Of a DNA stretch of 64,000 bases, positions 8,622 through 16,608 are shown piece after piece. The notes beneath the pieces were generated by a model. It was not told the DNA's origin. It saw only the letters and a list, made by a program, of their open reading frames with translations, and made no database searches. Within the stretch, counting starts at the first letter, position 1. The number at the start of each line of letters is the position of its first letter. Made by a program: the position numbers and the translations under genes. Source of the stretch: Bin80 sp965208025 (lineage in GTDB: Bacteria > Bacteroidota > Rhodothermia > Rhodothermales > Bin80). The DNA lies in assembly GCA_965208025.1 (NCBI GenBank), contig OZ242302.1:3348001-3412000 (forward strand). The letters are read 5' to 3'.

Positions 8622-9578
8622 TTAACGCCCAGTGTCCGCGTCTCCCAAGTGCAGTGAATACAGAATATTCAGATAACTATCATAACGGGCGTCACTAATT
8701 TGATTTAACCTATGGGCGTCCTTCACCGCACAGTCTGGCTCATGATCATGAGTGCAAGAAGAAAAATGACAGTTCCCAAGAAATGGCCTAAAGTCTGGGA
8801 AATAATGAGCAAGCTCCCAAGGTTCAATATCAAGCAATCCGAATTCACGAATCCCAGGTGTATCTGCAACATTTCCCCCTCCCGAAAGAGGATAGATCGT
8901 TGCATGTGCGGTTGTATGACATCCCTTATTGGTCTTTTCACTGATTGATTCAACAGGGATTTTGATTTCTGGGTCAACCGCATTCAGCAGTGATGACTTC
9001 CCAACTCCCGAGGGCCCAATCAATACACTCGTTTTGTGCACCAGAGAAGCCAGAAATTGATCCAGATTTTTTCGCTCTTCTACGCTGGTAAATAACAAGG
9101 GATATCCAAGTTTTTCATAGTATTCACCTATCTCTTTGATGGAGGGAGTCTGGCGTCTGGGGGCAAGATCAATTTTATTAATGAGTACTCCCACGGGAAT
9201 GTCCTGAGTTTCACAGGCAACCAGCATTCGATCAATGAGTCGTGGATTCAGGGAAGGTTGACTGGCTGCCTGAACAATCCATATTTGATCAACATTCGCA
9301 ATCAGGATCTGACGTTTACCAACCTTTCGCCCAGCAGCACGGCGATAAAGACAATTTCGCCGCTCATCTACTTCGGTGATCACCCCAGTCCCGTCATGTT
9401 GTGTTAGAATTTGGACCTGATCGCCGATTGCCAGAGGCTGCGTTTCATTTTCGTGCATGAGACGCATGCGTCCCCGTATTCGAGAGGGGATGACATCTGA
9501 GCCAGCAAGAATATCAATCCAGCTACCAGTGGAGCGAATGACAGTGCCTGTGCGCATAACCTCAGTGACGGATTCCAT
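8622..9578 (-). CDS. rsgA: Ribosome small-subunit-dependent GTPase A
   Basis: A circularly permuted GTPase that checks late 30S ribosome assembly. The 318-residue product has an N-terminal OB fold (about 10-90), then the permuted G motifs: G4 NKID at 134-137, G1 GPSGVGKS at 188-195, G3 DTPG at 239-242. A C-terminal zinc knuckle has Cys270, Cys275, His277 and Cys283. All expected motifs are present and the length is normal. It is divergent from the small acidic gene at 9639, with about 60 bp between starts. Confidence 0.97.
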   Translation of the reverse strand: MESVTEVMRTGTVIRSTGSWIDILAGSDVIPSRIRGRMRLMHENETQPLAIGDQVQILTQHDGTGVITEVDERRNCLYRRAAGRKVGKRQILIANVDQIWIVQAASQPSLNPRLIDRMLVACETQDIPVGVLINKIDLAPRRQTPSIKEIGEYYEKLGYPLLFTSVEERKNLDQFLASLVHKTSVLIGPSGVGKSSLLNAVDPEIKIPVESISEKTNKGCHTTAHATIYPLSGGGNVADTPGIREFGLLDIEPWELAHYFPDFRPFLGNCHFSSCTHDHEPDCAVKDAHRLNQISDARYDSYLNILYSLHLGDADTGR

Positions 9579-9638
9579 GCAACATGTATGTTAGCATCGT
9601 CGTATCATCAAAATATATTTAACTCATACCATTTGTTT

Positions 9639-9896
9639 ATGGCAACTGCAAAGGATTCAGATCACGACCTGTTTGCTCAGGTTCAGGAAGCATTTAGTCG
9701 TCTCCAACTAGATCAGAAAGCTTCCTTTCTAATCACTGAGACGGCAAATACTGCTCTTGAAGCAGTTTCATCACTAATTCATACCGTCTCCAATGAATGT
9801 ACGGAACTCTTCAATACTCCAGCCACAGTTGAAGATGAGTCCGATGATCCTGCCACAAGTGAGGAAGAAGATTCAACCAAAAACAAAGCTGACTAA
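9639..9896 (+). CDS. Small acidic hypothetical protein
   Basis: An 85-residue cytoplasmic protein with no signal peptide or membrane segment. Residues 8-55 look like an amphipathic helix pair (FAQVQEAFSRLQLDQKASF, then TANTALEAVSSLIHTV). The tail of about 25 residues is very acidic (VEDESDDPATSEEEDS). I chose the ATG at 9639; an in-frame ATG at 9588 lies almost against the rsgA start and adds residues of little coding character. It is convergent with lon and its stop overlaps the end of lon by 4 bp. No family is recognised. The helical body and intact frame between rsgA and lon suggest a lineage-conserved small protein. Confidence 0.6.
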   Translation: MATAKDSDHDLFAQVQEAFSRLQLDQKASFLITETANTALEAVSSLIHTVSNECTELFNTPATVEDESDDPATSEEEDSTKNKAD

Positions 9897-12379
9897 GAGG
9901 CAGGTGTATCCTGCGTAAGTCCATTGCTATTACTGGCAACTGGGGAGCTAAAAAGTTCAAGTGGATCTTTTTCAGCGGTGTCACTCAGAGTGATGTCAAG
10001 TACCTGACTCATTCTGCGCACATAGCTAATATCCAGTCCTTCCAACATATGTGAGTTGATATCTTTGATATCTTTCTCATTCTTGGCAGGAAGAAGAACA
10101 CGCGTGATTCCTGCCCGTTTCGCGGCAAGTACCTTTTCTTTGATTCCGCCGACGGGAAGAACTAGCCCGCGCAGGGTAATTTCTCCAGTCATGGCAAGAT
10201 CATGATGAACCTTCCTTTGGGAGTAGATGGATACGATCGCAGATAGTAGGGCAATCCCCGCACTAGGCCCATCTTTGGATACAGCCCCCGCTGGTACATG
10301 CACATGGACATCATAATGATTAAACGCACTCTGTGGGATTTCTAACTCTTCTGCCCGCGCTTTCACATAGCTCAGAGCAGCTTTCGCAGATTCCTGCATA
10401 ATGTCTCCGAGGCTACCCGTCAAGGTAAGTTTTCCGCTCCCTCGTGAGACAGATGCTTCAACAAACAGAATTTCGCCTCCAGTTGGAGTCCATGCAAGAC
10501 CAGTTGCAACACCAGGTACTTCGGTTCGCTCAGCAACCTCATTAAAAAATTTGCGTGCTCCGAGATAGTCTTTTATGTCATCTTTCTGGATATCAGCAGA
10601 CTCAACTTCATCGACCGCCACTTTTTTCGCAACGCCGCGAGCAACTCCACCGATGGTACGCTCTAAATTTCGGACACCTGATTCACGCGTATATCCATTG
10701 ATGATGTAATTGAGTGCACCATCCGTAATGGTGAACTGCGTCTCGTCAAGTCCATTGCGTTCCACCTGACGAGGTACTAAGTAGCCTTTGGCAATCGCCA
10801 GCTTTTCTTCCTGAGTGTAACCAGAGATATTGATGGTTTCCATACGATCCTTCAATGCCGCAGGAATTGCCTGAAGAGAATTGGCGGTTGCAATGAAGAG
10901 TACCTTTGAGAGATCATAATCAAGTTCAATGTAATGATCATTGAAAGCATTATTCTGCTCTGGATCCAGGACTTCAAGTAGCGCACTGGATGGATCACCG
11001 CGATGCCGATCTCCAACTTTGTCAATTTCATCCAGCATAAATACTGGATTTGCCGAACCAGCTTTCTTGAGTCCTTGCAAAATACGTCCAGGAAGAGCAC
11101 CAATATAGGTTCTTCGGTGACCGCGAATCTCCGCCTCATCATGCACACCGCCGAGACTCATACGAACGAATTTACGCCCAACCGCACGGGCAATACTCTT
11201 TCCGAGACTCGTTTTTCCTACTCCTGGGGGGCCGTGGAAACATAAAATCGGTGCCTTCATGTCACCCTTCAACTTGAGAACAGCCAAGTATTCCAGAATT
11301 CGCTGCTTCACTTTTTCCAATCCATGATGATCTTCTTCCAGAATCTTTTCTGCGTTCACAATATCCAGTTGATCCTCAGTGCACTCCGTCCATGGAAGGT
11401 CAAGGATCCAATCAATATAGTTACGAGTGACAGCATAATCGGGCAAAGCCGAATTCGTACGCTCAAGTTTGCCCATCTCCTTTTCAAAGGTCGTCATCAC
11501 ATGTTCAGGGAGCTGTTTTTCTTTGGCTCTTTCACGTAAAGCCTCATGTTCACCCGAATTATTCTCCTCTCCTAATTCACTTTGAATCACCTTCATCTGT
11601 TGCCGAAGGAAGAACTCCTTCTGCTGTTGATTGACATCGCTCTTCATGCGGGAGCGGAGTTCGTCAGAGAGCTGTAGAACCTGTATTTCTTTATTGAGAT
11701 GTTCTACCAATAATTCAGCACGCTTCCCAACCGATAGTGTTTCAAGCAGAAGCTGTTTCTCTTGAACATCAATCTGAAGATTGGAGGCGATAAAATGGAT
11801 CAGGAATATGAGCGAATCAATATTTTCCACCGCCTCAACTGCCTCGCTTGGAAGATTTGGCAAAAGGTTGACCATCTCACAAGCGGACTCCTTGATGGAA
11901 TGCATTAATGCCCGCTCTTTTACATCATCTTCAATGCTCTCATCCTTATCCAAGATCGTCACGCCAGCTTTAAAGTAGGGGGTGATTTGGGTGAACTCTT
12001 CAATCGTGATCCGCTCCTCTCCTTGAATGATGATACTAATTGAATCATCGGGCATCCTAATCATTTTCAGGATCCGAGCAACCGTGCCAATCTCATAAAG
12101 ATCTTCAGGTTTCGGATCATCCGTGGTCTGTTCGCGCTGGGAGACGACTCCCAACAGTTGATCACTCTTTGCAGCATCCCGAACCAGTTTGATCGAAGCT
12201 TCCCGTCCCACGGTGATGGGCAGCATCACACCAGGGAAGAGTACCGTGTTCCGTAGCGCAAGAATTGGGATTGAGTCAGGCAATACCAATGTGTCATCAT
12301 CACGATCCTCAATAGAAGAGGATTCAATTGATTCATCAAGTGACTCGTCCGAGGACAAGACGAATGAGGGAATAGTCAT
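9893..12379 (-). CDS. lon: ATP-dependent protease Lon
   Basis: A cytoplasmic AAA+ serine protease of 828 residues that degrades damaged and regulatory proteins. It has the N-terminal substrate-binding LAN domain (ILALRNTVLFPGVMLPITV near 40), a coiled helical region, and Walker A GPPGVGKTS near 380-388. The C-terminal protease domain has the catalytic Ser in KDGPSAGIALLSA (about residue 704) and Lys in GGIKEKVLAA (about 747). Length and motif order are standard for LonA. It is divergent from the CysK/CBS-type gene with 138 bp between, where both promoters must lie. The start region is rich in Ser, Asp and Glu, a variable feature in the family. Confidence 0.97.
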   Translation of the reverse strand: MTIPSFVLSSDESLDESIESSSIEDRDDDTLVLPDSIPILALRNTVLFPGVMLPITVGREASIKLVRDAAKSDQLLGVVSQREQTTDDPKPEDLYEIGTVARILKMIRMPDDSISIIIQGEERITIEEFTQITPYFKAGVTILDKDESIEDDVKERALMHSIKESACEMVNLLPNLPSEAVEAVENIDSLIFLIHFIASNLQIDVQEKQLLLETLSVGKRAELLVEHLNKEIQVLQLSDELRSRMKSDVNQQQKEFFLRQQMKVIQSELGEENNSGEHEALRERAKEKQLPEHVMTTFEKEMGKLERTNSALPDYAVTRNYIDWILDLPWTECTEDQLDIVNAEKILEEDHHGLEKVKQRILEYLAVLKLKGDMKAPILCFHGPPGVGKTSLGKSIARAVGRKFVRMSLGGVHDEAEIRGHRRTYIGALPGRILQGLKKAGSANPVFMLDEIDKVGDRHRGDPSSALLEVLDPEQNNAFNDHYIELDYDLSKVLFIATANSLQAIPAALKDRMETINISGYTQEEKLAIAKGYLVPRQVERNGLDETQFTITDGALNYIINGYTRESGVRNLERTIGGVARGVAKKVAVDEVESADIQKDDIKDYLGARKFFNEVAERTEVPGVATGLAWTPTGGEILFVEASVSRGSGKLTLTGSLGDIMQESAKAALSYVKARAEELEIPQSAFNHYDVHVHVPAGAVSKDGPSAGIALLSAIVSIYSQRKVHHDLAMTGEITLRGLVLPVGGIKEKVLAAKRAGITRVLLPAKNEKDIKDINSHMLEGLDISYVRRMSQVLDITLSDTAEKDPLELFSSPVASNSNGLTQDTPAS

Positions 12380-12517
12380 AAATTAATTTTAGGGTTGGAC
12401 TGTACTCTATTCAAAAACTGAACCAACCAACTGAATGTGACAAAGTGTCCCAGATCTTGTCAACTGGTGTAATCATTTAGTTCAATTTCTCGTAAAAGAA
12501 ACTCAATAGAGGATATT

Positions 12518-13504
12518 ATGTGGCATCAAAACATTATTGAAACAATTGGTCATACGCCGATGGTCCAATTGAACCGATTGGCATCCGATCTGTTATGCAA
12601 CGTTTTAGTCAAACTGGAATCTTTCAATCCTGGCGGTTCGGTGAAAGACAGGATTGGTCACGCAATGATCAAAGCTGCCGAGGAGTCGGGTGAGTTGAAA
12701 CCCGGTGGGATTCTGGTTGAGGCCACGAGTGGGAATACTGGTACAGGTGTCGTTCAAGCTGCCAGGATCAAGGGCTACCGTTGTATATTTACTGCAACAG
12801 AAAAGGTCAGTCAAGAGAAACGAGACCTACTCTCAGCCTACGGAGCAGAGTTGGTATTATGTCCTCAAGATGTTCCGCCTGAGGATCCGCGATCCTACTA
12901 TAGTGTTGCACAGAAAATTGCGAAGGATACCCCTGATGCGATTTATCTCAATCAATACTATAATGAAGCAAATGAACACGCTCACTATCATACCACAGGT
13001 CCAGAAATCTGGCAACAGACCGACGGACGCATTACCCATTTTTTTGCAACGGCAAGCACAGGCGGGACCATTTCGGGAAGTGCTCGTTATTTGAAGGAGA
13101 AAAGCAAATCCATTCAAGTAATTGGCGTAGATCCCTTTGGCTCTTCCTATTACAATTTATTCCATGAAGGGATCATTGATCCTGATGAAATCTATTCCTA
13201 CCAAATTGAAGGTGCGGGGAAGGAGTATTTAGCTGGGAATATGAATATGGAGTTGATGGATGACTATACCCGTGTCAACGATCGGGATTCAATGCTGATG
13301 GCACGTCAACTTGCAAAAGAAGAGGGCATACTTGCAGGCCCATCAAGTGGGCTCGCCTTGGCGGGTAGCCTCAGATGGCTCAGACATCATAGTCAGGAGA
13401 TCAATCAAAATTCTCTGGTAGTTGTATTGTTACCCGATTCGGGGATGAAATACATCACTAAGACGTATAATGATCAGTGGATGAAAGAGAAAAACTTTTT
13501 ATAA
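12518..13504 (+). CDS. PLP-dependent cysteine synthase / cystathionine beta-synthase-type enzyme
   Basis: A 328-residue fold-type II PLP enzyme. Lys43 in NPGGSVKDRIG binds PLP, EATSGNTGTG holds the substrate loop, and STGGTISG is the phosphate-binding loop. The segment PPEDPRSYYSVA is characteristic of the CBS-like branch (as in the catalytic core of cystathionine beta-synthase) rather than E. coli CysK. There is no C-terminal CBS pair. It probably joins serine or O-acetylserine with sulfide or homocysteine; the substrate cannot be decided by reading. It is followed after 15 bp by the DUF3467 gene in the same direction, likely one transcript. Confidence 0.9.
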   Translation: MWHQNIIETIGHTPMVQLNRLASDLLCNVLVKLESFNPGGSVKDRIGHAMIKAAEESGELKPGGILVEATSGNTGTGVVQAARIKGYRCIFTATEKVSQEKRDLLSAYGAELVLCPQDVPPEDPRSYYSVAQKIAKDTPDAIYLNQYYNEANEHAHYHTTGPEIWQQTDGRITHFFATASTGGTISGSARYLKEKSKSIQVIGVDPFGSSYYNLFHEGIIDPDEIYSYQIEGAGKEYLAGNMNMELMDDYTRVNDRDSMLMARQLAKEEGILAGPSSGLALAGSLRWLRHHSQEINQNSLVVVLLPDSGMKYITKTYNDQWMKEKNFL

Positions 13505-13519
13505 TCAAACTCCAATATC

Positions 13520-13849
13520 ATGGAACAGGACAATAAACGAATTGAGGATTCAGACTCCAAGCTCAATATTGAGTTAAGTGAGAAGACTGCCGAGGGAGAG
13601 TACTCCAATCTGGTCATGATTGGTCACTCGAAGGAAGAGTTCATTTTGGACTTCATCCGAGTTATGCCAGGCGTTCCTGCCGCACGCGTAAAGAGTCGAA
13701 TCATTATTACCCCTCGTCATGCGAAACGATTTTTTCGCGCACTTGCAGAAAATATCGAGCGATTTGAGGATGCAAACGGCCCTATTTCAGATAGCGATTC
13801 CCCCGATATCCCCGTTCAGTTTGGTGGAGGACACATCGGTGAGGCATAG
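13520..13849 (+). CDS. DUF3467 family protein
   Basis: A 109-residue protein with the DUF3467 pattern: YSNLVMIGHSKEEFILDF, then a short loop with RVKSRIIITPRHAKRF, then a helix (RALAENIERFED). It is cytoplasmic, with acidic N- and C-terminal tails. Members are widespread in Bacteroidota and have no settled function. It sits 15 bp behind the CysK/CBS-type gene and is convergent with the LptF/G permease, whose end lies 2 bp away. Confidence 0.85.
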   Translation: MEQDNKRIEDSDSKLNIELSEKTAEGEYSNLVMIGHSKEEFILDFIRVMPGVPAARVKSRIIITPRHAKRFFRALAENIERFEDANGPISDSDSPDIPVQFGGGHIGEA

Positions 13850-13851
13850 TC

Positions 13852-14934
13852 TTACTTGCGTGCAAGTACCGTGGCTACGATTGCTACGGTAAAAAATATG
13901 CCATGTGGAAGGAGTACGGCAAATAGCGGTGCTAACCCGTCCGAATATCCAAAGGGTTCGGTTAGTTTTTGTGCTGATAGATAGGCAAATGCGATGAGTA
14001 ACCCAATCCCGATTTGGATAGTTTGCCCCCCACGATGACGCCTACATGCCAGAGGGACTGCGATCAACATGACAATCAGATTTGCCCAAGGGTAGGCGAA
14101 TTTTGAGTAGTACCCGACCATATCACGGCCGATATCTGCAAGCCCACTTCGTTTCAACGCATCCACATATCCAGTTGCCACTGGAATGGTCATTGACTCT
14201 ATCTCTCGCTCTGTACGGGCAAGATCTCTGGGAAGTACTCGCAGAGTGGTGTCCAGTGGAGAGAGAATTCGCCGTTCTTCTTGACGACCACTAAAGGATC
14301 GCATGGTCGCATACGAAAAGTGCCATAGCGAATCTTGCCATACCATTTGCTGTCCATCTACGCGTTCAATCAAGGTGCCATCGTCTCCAAATCGGTGCAG
14401 TTGGACGCGATGTGCAGTATTCGTGCGACGATCAAAGTAACCCACCGTTACCACACTCTGAGGGTCATTACGCCGATGAATCTCACTCACATAGATCTTT
14501 TGTGCATGCGAGTTTATGTACATTTGATCATAGGCCACAACCATTTTATTCGTGAACGGAGCCAGCCACCCACCTATGAAAAACATTGAAACACTGATCA
14601 GTAGACCGATGAAAACATAGGGAAGGATTAGCCGCCGAAGGGCAACTCCACTCGTCTGAAGAGCAATCACCTGTAACGATTGCGCAAGTTGACCTGTAAC
14701 AAATATGGCAGCCAGAAATAAAGCGAGTGGGGAGACTTGGTATATGATGTCCGGGATAAAGGTTGGATAGTAGACCAGATAAATTTTGTGCATAGGAGCA
14801 TTCCGGTCCAGAAAATCATCAATATGCTCCAGGTAGTGAATCAAGATGAAAAAAATGACCAATACCAAGATCAGAAAAACGTACGCAAGGAGCGTACGAA
14901 CCATCACATGGCGATCCATAGTGCTGATACGCAT
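13852..14934 (-). CDS. LptF/LptG family permease (YjgP/YjgQ)
   Basis: An inner-membrane subunit of the LPS-transport ABC complex that lifts LPS from the membrane to the periplasmic bridge. The 360 residues show the family layout: a TM helix near 13-30 (LAYVFLILVLVIFFILIHYL), two more near 60-120, a periplasmic jellyroll domain (about 130-260), and three TM helices at the C-terminus. Which paralogue (LptF or LptG) it is cannot be settled. The LptD-like gene in this window would act in the same pathway. It is divergent from sucC. Confidence 0.9.
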   Translation of the reverse strand: MRISTMDRHVMVRTLLAYVFLILVLVIFFILIHYLEHIDDFLDRNAPMHKIYLVYYPTFIPDIIYQVSPLALFLAAIFVTGQLAQSLQVIALQTSGVALRRLILPYVFIGLLISVSMFFIGGWLAPFTNKMVVAYDQMYINSHAQKIYVSEIHRRNDPQSVVTVGYFDRRTNTAHRVQLHRFGDDGTLIERVDGQQMVWQDSLWHFSYATMRSFSGRQEERRILSPLDTTLRVLPRDLARTEREIESMTIPVATGYVDALKRSGLADIGRDMVGYYSKFAYPWANLIVMLIAVPLACRRHRGGQTIQIGIGLLIAFAYLSAQKLTEPFGYSDGLAPLFAVLLPHGIFFTVAIVATVLARK

Positions 14935-15010
14935 GAAATCCTATCCTTCAAAAATCTGAACAATCAAGCCGTTGCAGTGTACCTTATGCAATCTAAATCG
15001 TTTGAATTTC

Positions 15011-16183
15011 ATGAAAGTTCACGAATATCAAGGAAAAGAAATCCTCGAAAAATATGGGGTTTCGATGCAACCAGGGGATGTGGCCTCAAATGTTGACGAA
15101 GCCGTTACGGCTGCCCAGGCCATGATACCGGTTCATGGAGACCTTTTCGTCATTAAAGCACAGATTCACGCTGGTGGTCGTGGAAAAGGTGGTGGAGTTA
15201 AGCTGGCCCGCGGACTGGATGAAGTGGAGGCTGTCGCCAGAGCCATTCTTGGAATGAATCTCGTCACCCATCAGACTGGTCCCGAAGGGCAATTGGTACG
15301 AAAAATACTTGTTGCTCCTGCGGTAGATATTGAGAAAGAGTACTATGTTGGCATCACACTCGATCGTGCACGAAGCCAACATGTGGTGATGGCTTCAACC
15401 GAAGGCGGTGTCGAAATTGAAAAGGTTGCAGAGGAAACCCCTCACAAAATCTTGAAAGCATGGGCCGACCCAGCTTATGGTTTGCAAGGATTTCAAGCAC
15501 GGGAGTTGGCTTATGGATTAGGATTTGAGGGGAAGACCGCTCGTGAAGTATCCACCTTTATTCTCGCACTGTACGAGGCCTACATTGGTGCAGATGCATC
15601 TCTGGCAGAGATCAACCCTCTTGTTCTTACGAAACAAGGGACTGTGGTGGCGATTGATGCAAAATTAAACCTGGATGATAACGCCCTGTATCGGCACAAA
15701 GATTTGGCGGCATTGAGAGATCTACATGAAGAAGATCCGCTGGAGGTTGAAGCGCACGCCTCGAATCTCAACTATGTCAAACTTGATGGAAATGTAGGAT
15801 GTATGGTCAACGGAGCCGGATTAGCTATGGCTACCATGGACATCATCAAACTCGCGGGGGGCAATCCGGCAAACTTTCTGGATGTGGGTGGAACGGCGAG
15901 TGCTGAGACCGTTGAGTCTGGATTTCGTATCATCCTGAAAGATCCGAATGTGAAAGCCGTTCTGGTGAATATCTTCGGTGGGATCGTGCGTTGCGACCGG
16001 GTTGCACGCGGTGTCGTGGAGGCAGCAGCAAATGTCGGGATTCAGGTTCCGTTGATTGTTCGGCTTCAAGGGACAAATGCAGAGCAGGGGCAGGCGGTTC
16101 TGGATGAGAGCGGGATCACCCTTGAATCGGCGGTTCGTTTTGAACAGGCTGCCGAAAAAGTCAGTTTTGCCTTGGCCTCCTGA
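15011..16183 (+). CDS. sucC: Succinate-CoA ligase (ADP-forming) subunit beta
   Basis: The TCA-cycle enzyme subunit that binds nucleotide and succinate. The 390-residue product starts with MKVHEYQGKEILEKYGV, has the ATP-grasp motif VIKAQIHAGGRGKGGGVKLA near residue 45, SLAEINPLVLT near 200, and the CoA-ligase domain with the conserved GGIVRCDRVA. I chose the ATG at 15011 because the family begins MKxHEYQ; an upstream in-frame ATG at 14972 would add 13 unrelated residues. The alpha subunit gene sucD is not adjacent; a GNAT gene follows instead, 13 bp downstream. Confidence 0.96.
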   Translation: MKVHEYQGKEILEKYGVSMQPGDVASNVDEAVTAAQAMIPVHGDLFVIKAQIHAGGRGKGGGVKLARGLDEVEAVARAILGMNLVTHQTGPEGQLVRKILVAPAVDIEKEYYVGITLDRARSQHVVMASTEGGVEIEKVAEETPHKILKAWADPAYGLQGFQARELAYGLGFEGKTAREVSTFILALYEAYIGADASLAEINPLVLTKQGTVVAIDAKLNLDDNALYRHKDLAALRDLHEEDPLEVEAHASNLNYVKLDGNVGCMVNGAGLAMATMDIIKLAGGNPANFLDVGGTASAETVESGFRIILKDPNVKAVLVNIFGGIVRCDRVARGVVEAAANVGIQVPLIVRLQGTNAEQGQAVLDESGITLESAVRFEQAAEKVSFALAS

Positions 16184-16196
16184 AAGGATCTGAGCG

Positions 16197-16607
16197 ATGA
16201 TGGATGAACATACGATAGATGCGGTGGAGATCCGAGAGGGTTTGGATGGGCTTTCACTTCAAATGGTTCGCATCCTGTACCGACGGGCCCCACTGCATCG
16301 ACCAGTTTCTGATCCCCAGCGGTTTTGGACTATGTTTGAAAATGCCTCTCTTGTGGTGACCGCATGGAAGGGTCGCCGACTGGTTGGAATTGCACGGGTT
16401 CTCACTGATGAAGTGATTTACAGCTATCTCTGTGACATAGCTGTTGAACCTGATGTTCAGGGACTTGGGATTGGAAAACGATTAATGAAATATGTGCAGG
16501 ATCGCTGTGAAGGGACGGAATTGATCCTGCGAAGTTCATTGGGACGCTTCCATACCCACGAAGGTCTCAAAGCGGTGGATGACTGCTGGATCGTCACAGA
16601 CCGTTAG
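16197..16607 (+). CDS. GNAT family N-acetyltransferase
   Basis: A 136-residue acetyl-CoA-dependent acetyltransferase with unknown acceptor. The acetyl-CoA loop is DIAVEPDVQGLGIGKRLM near 80-97 (Q/RxxGxG/A motif); VGIARVLTDEV forms the preceding beta strand. This is the short single-domain GNAT type. It starts 13 bp after sucC and is probably co-transcribed. Two adjacent ATGs (16197 and 16200) could serve as start. It is convergent with the LptD-like gene. Confidence 0.88.
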   Translation: MMDEHTIDAVEIREGLDGLSLQMVRILYRRAPLHRPVSDPQRFWTMFENASLVVTAWKGRRLVGIARVLTDEVIYSYLCDIAVEPDVQGLGIGKRLMKYVQDRCEGTELILRSSLGRFHTHEGLKAVDDCWIVTDR

Positions 16608-16608
16608 A

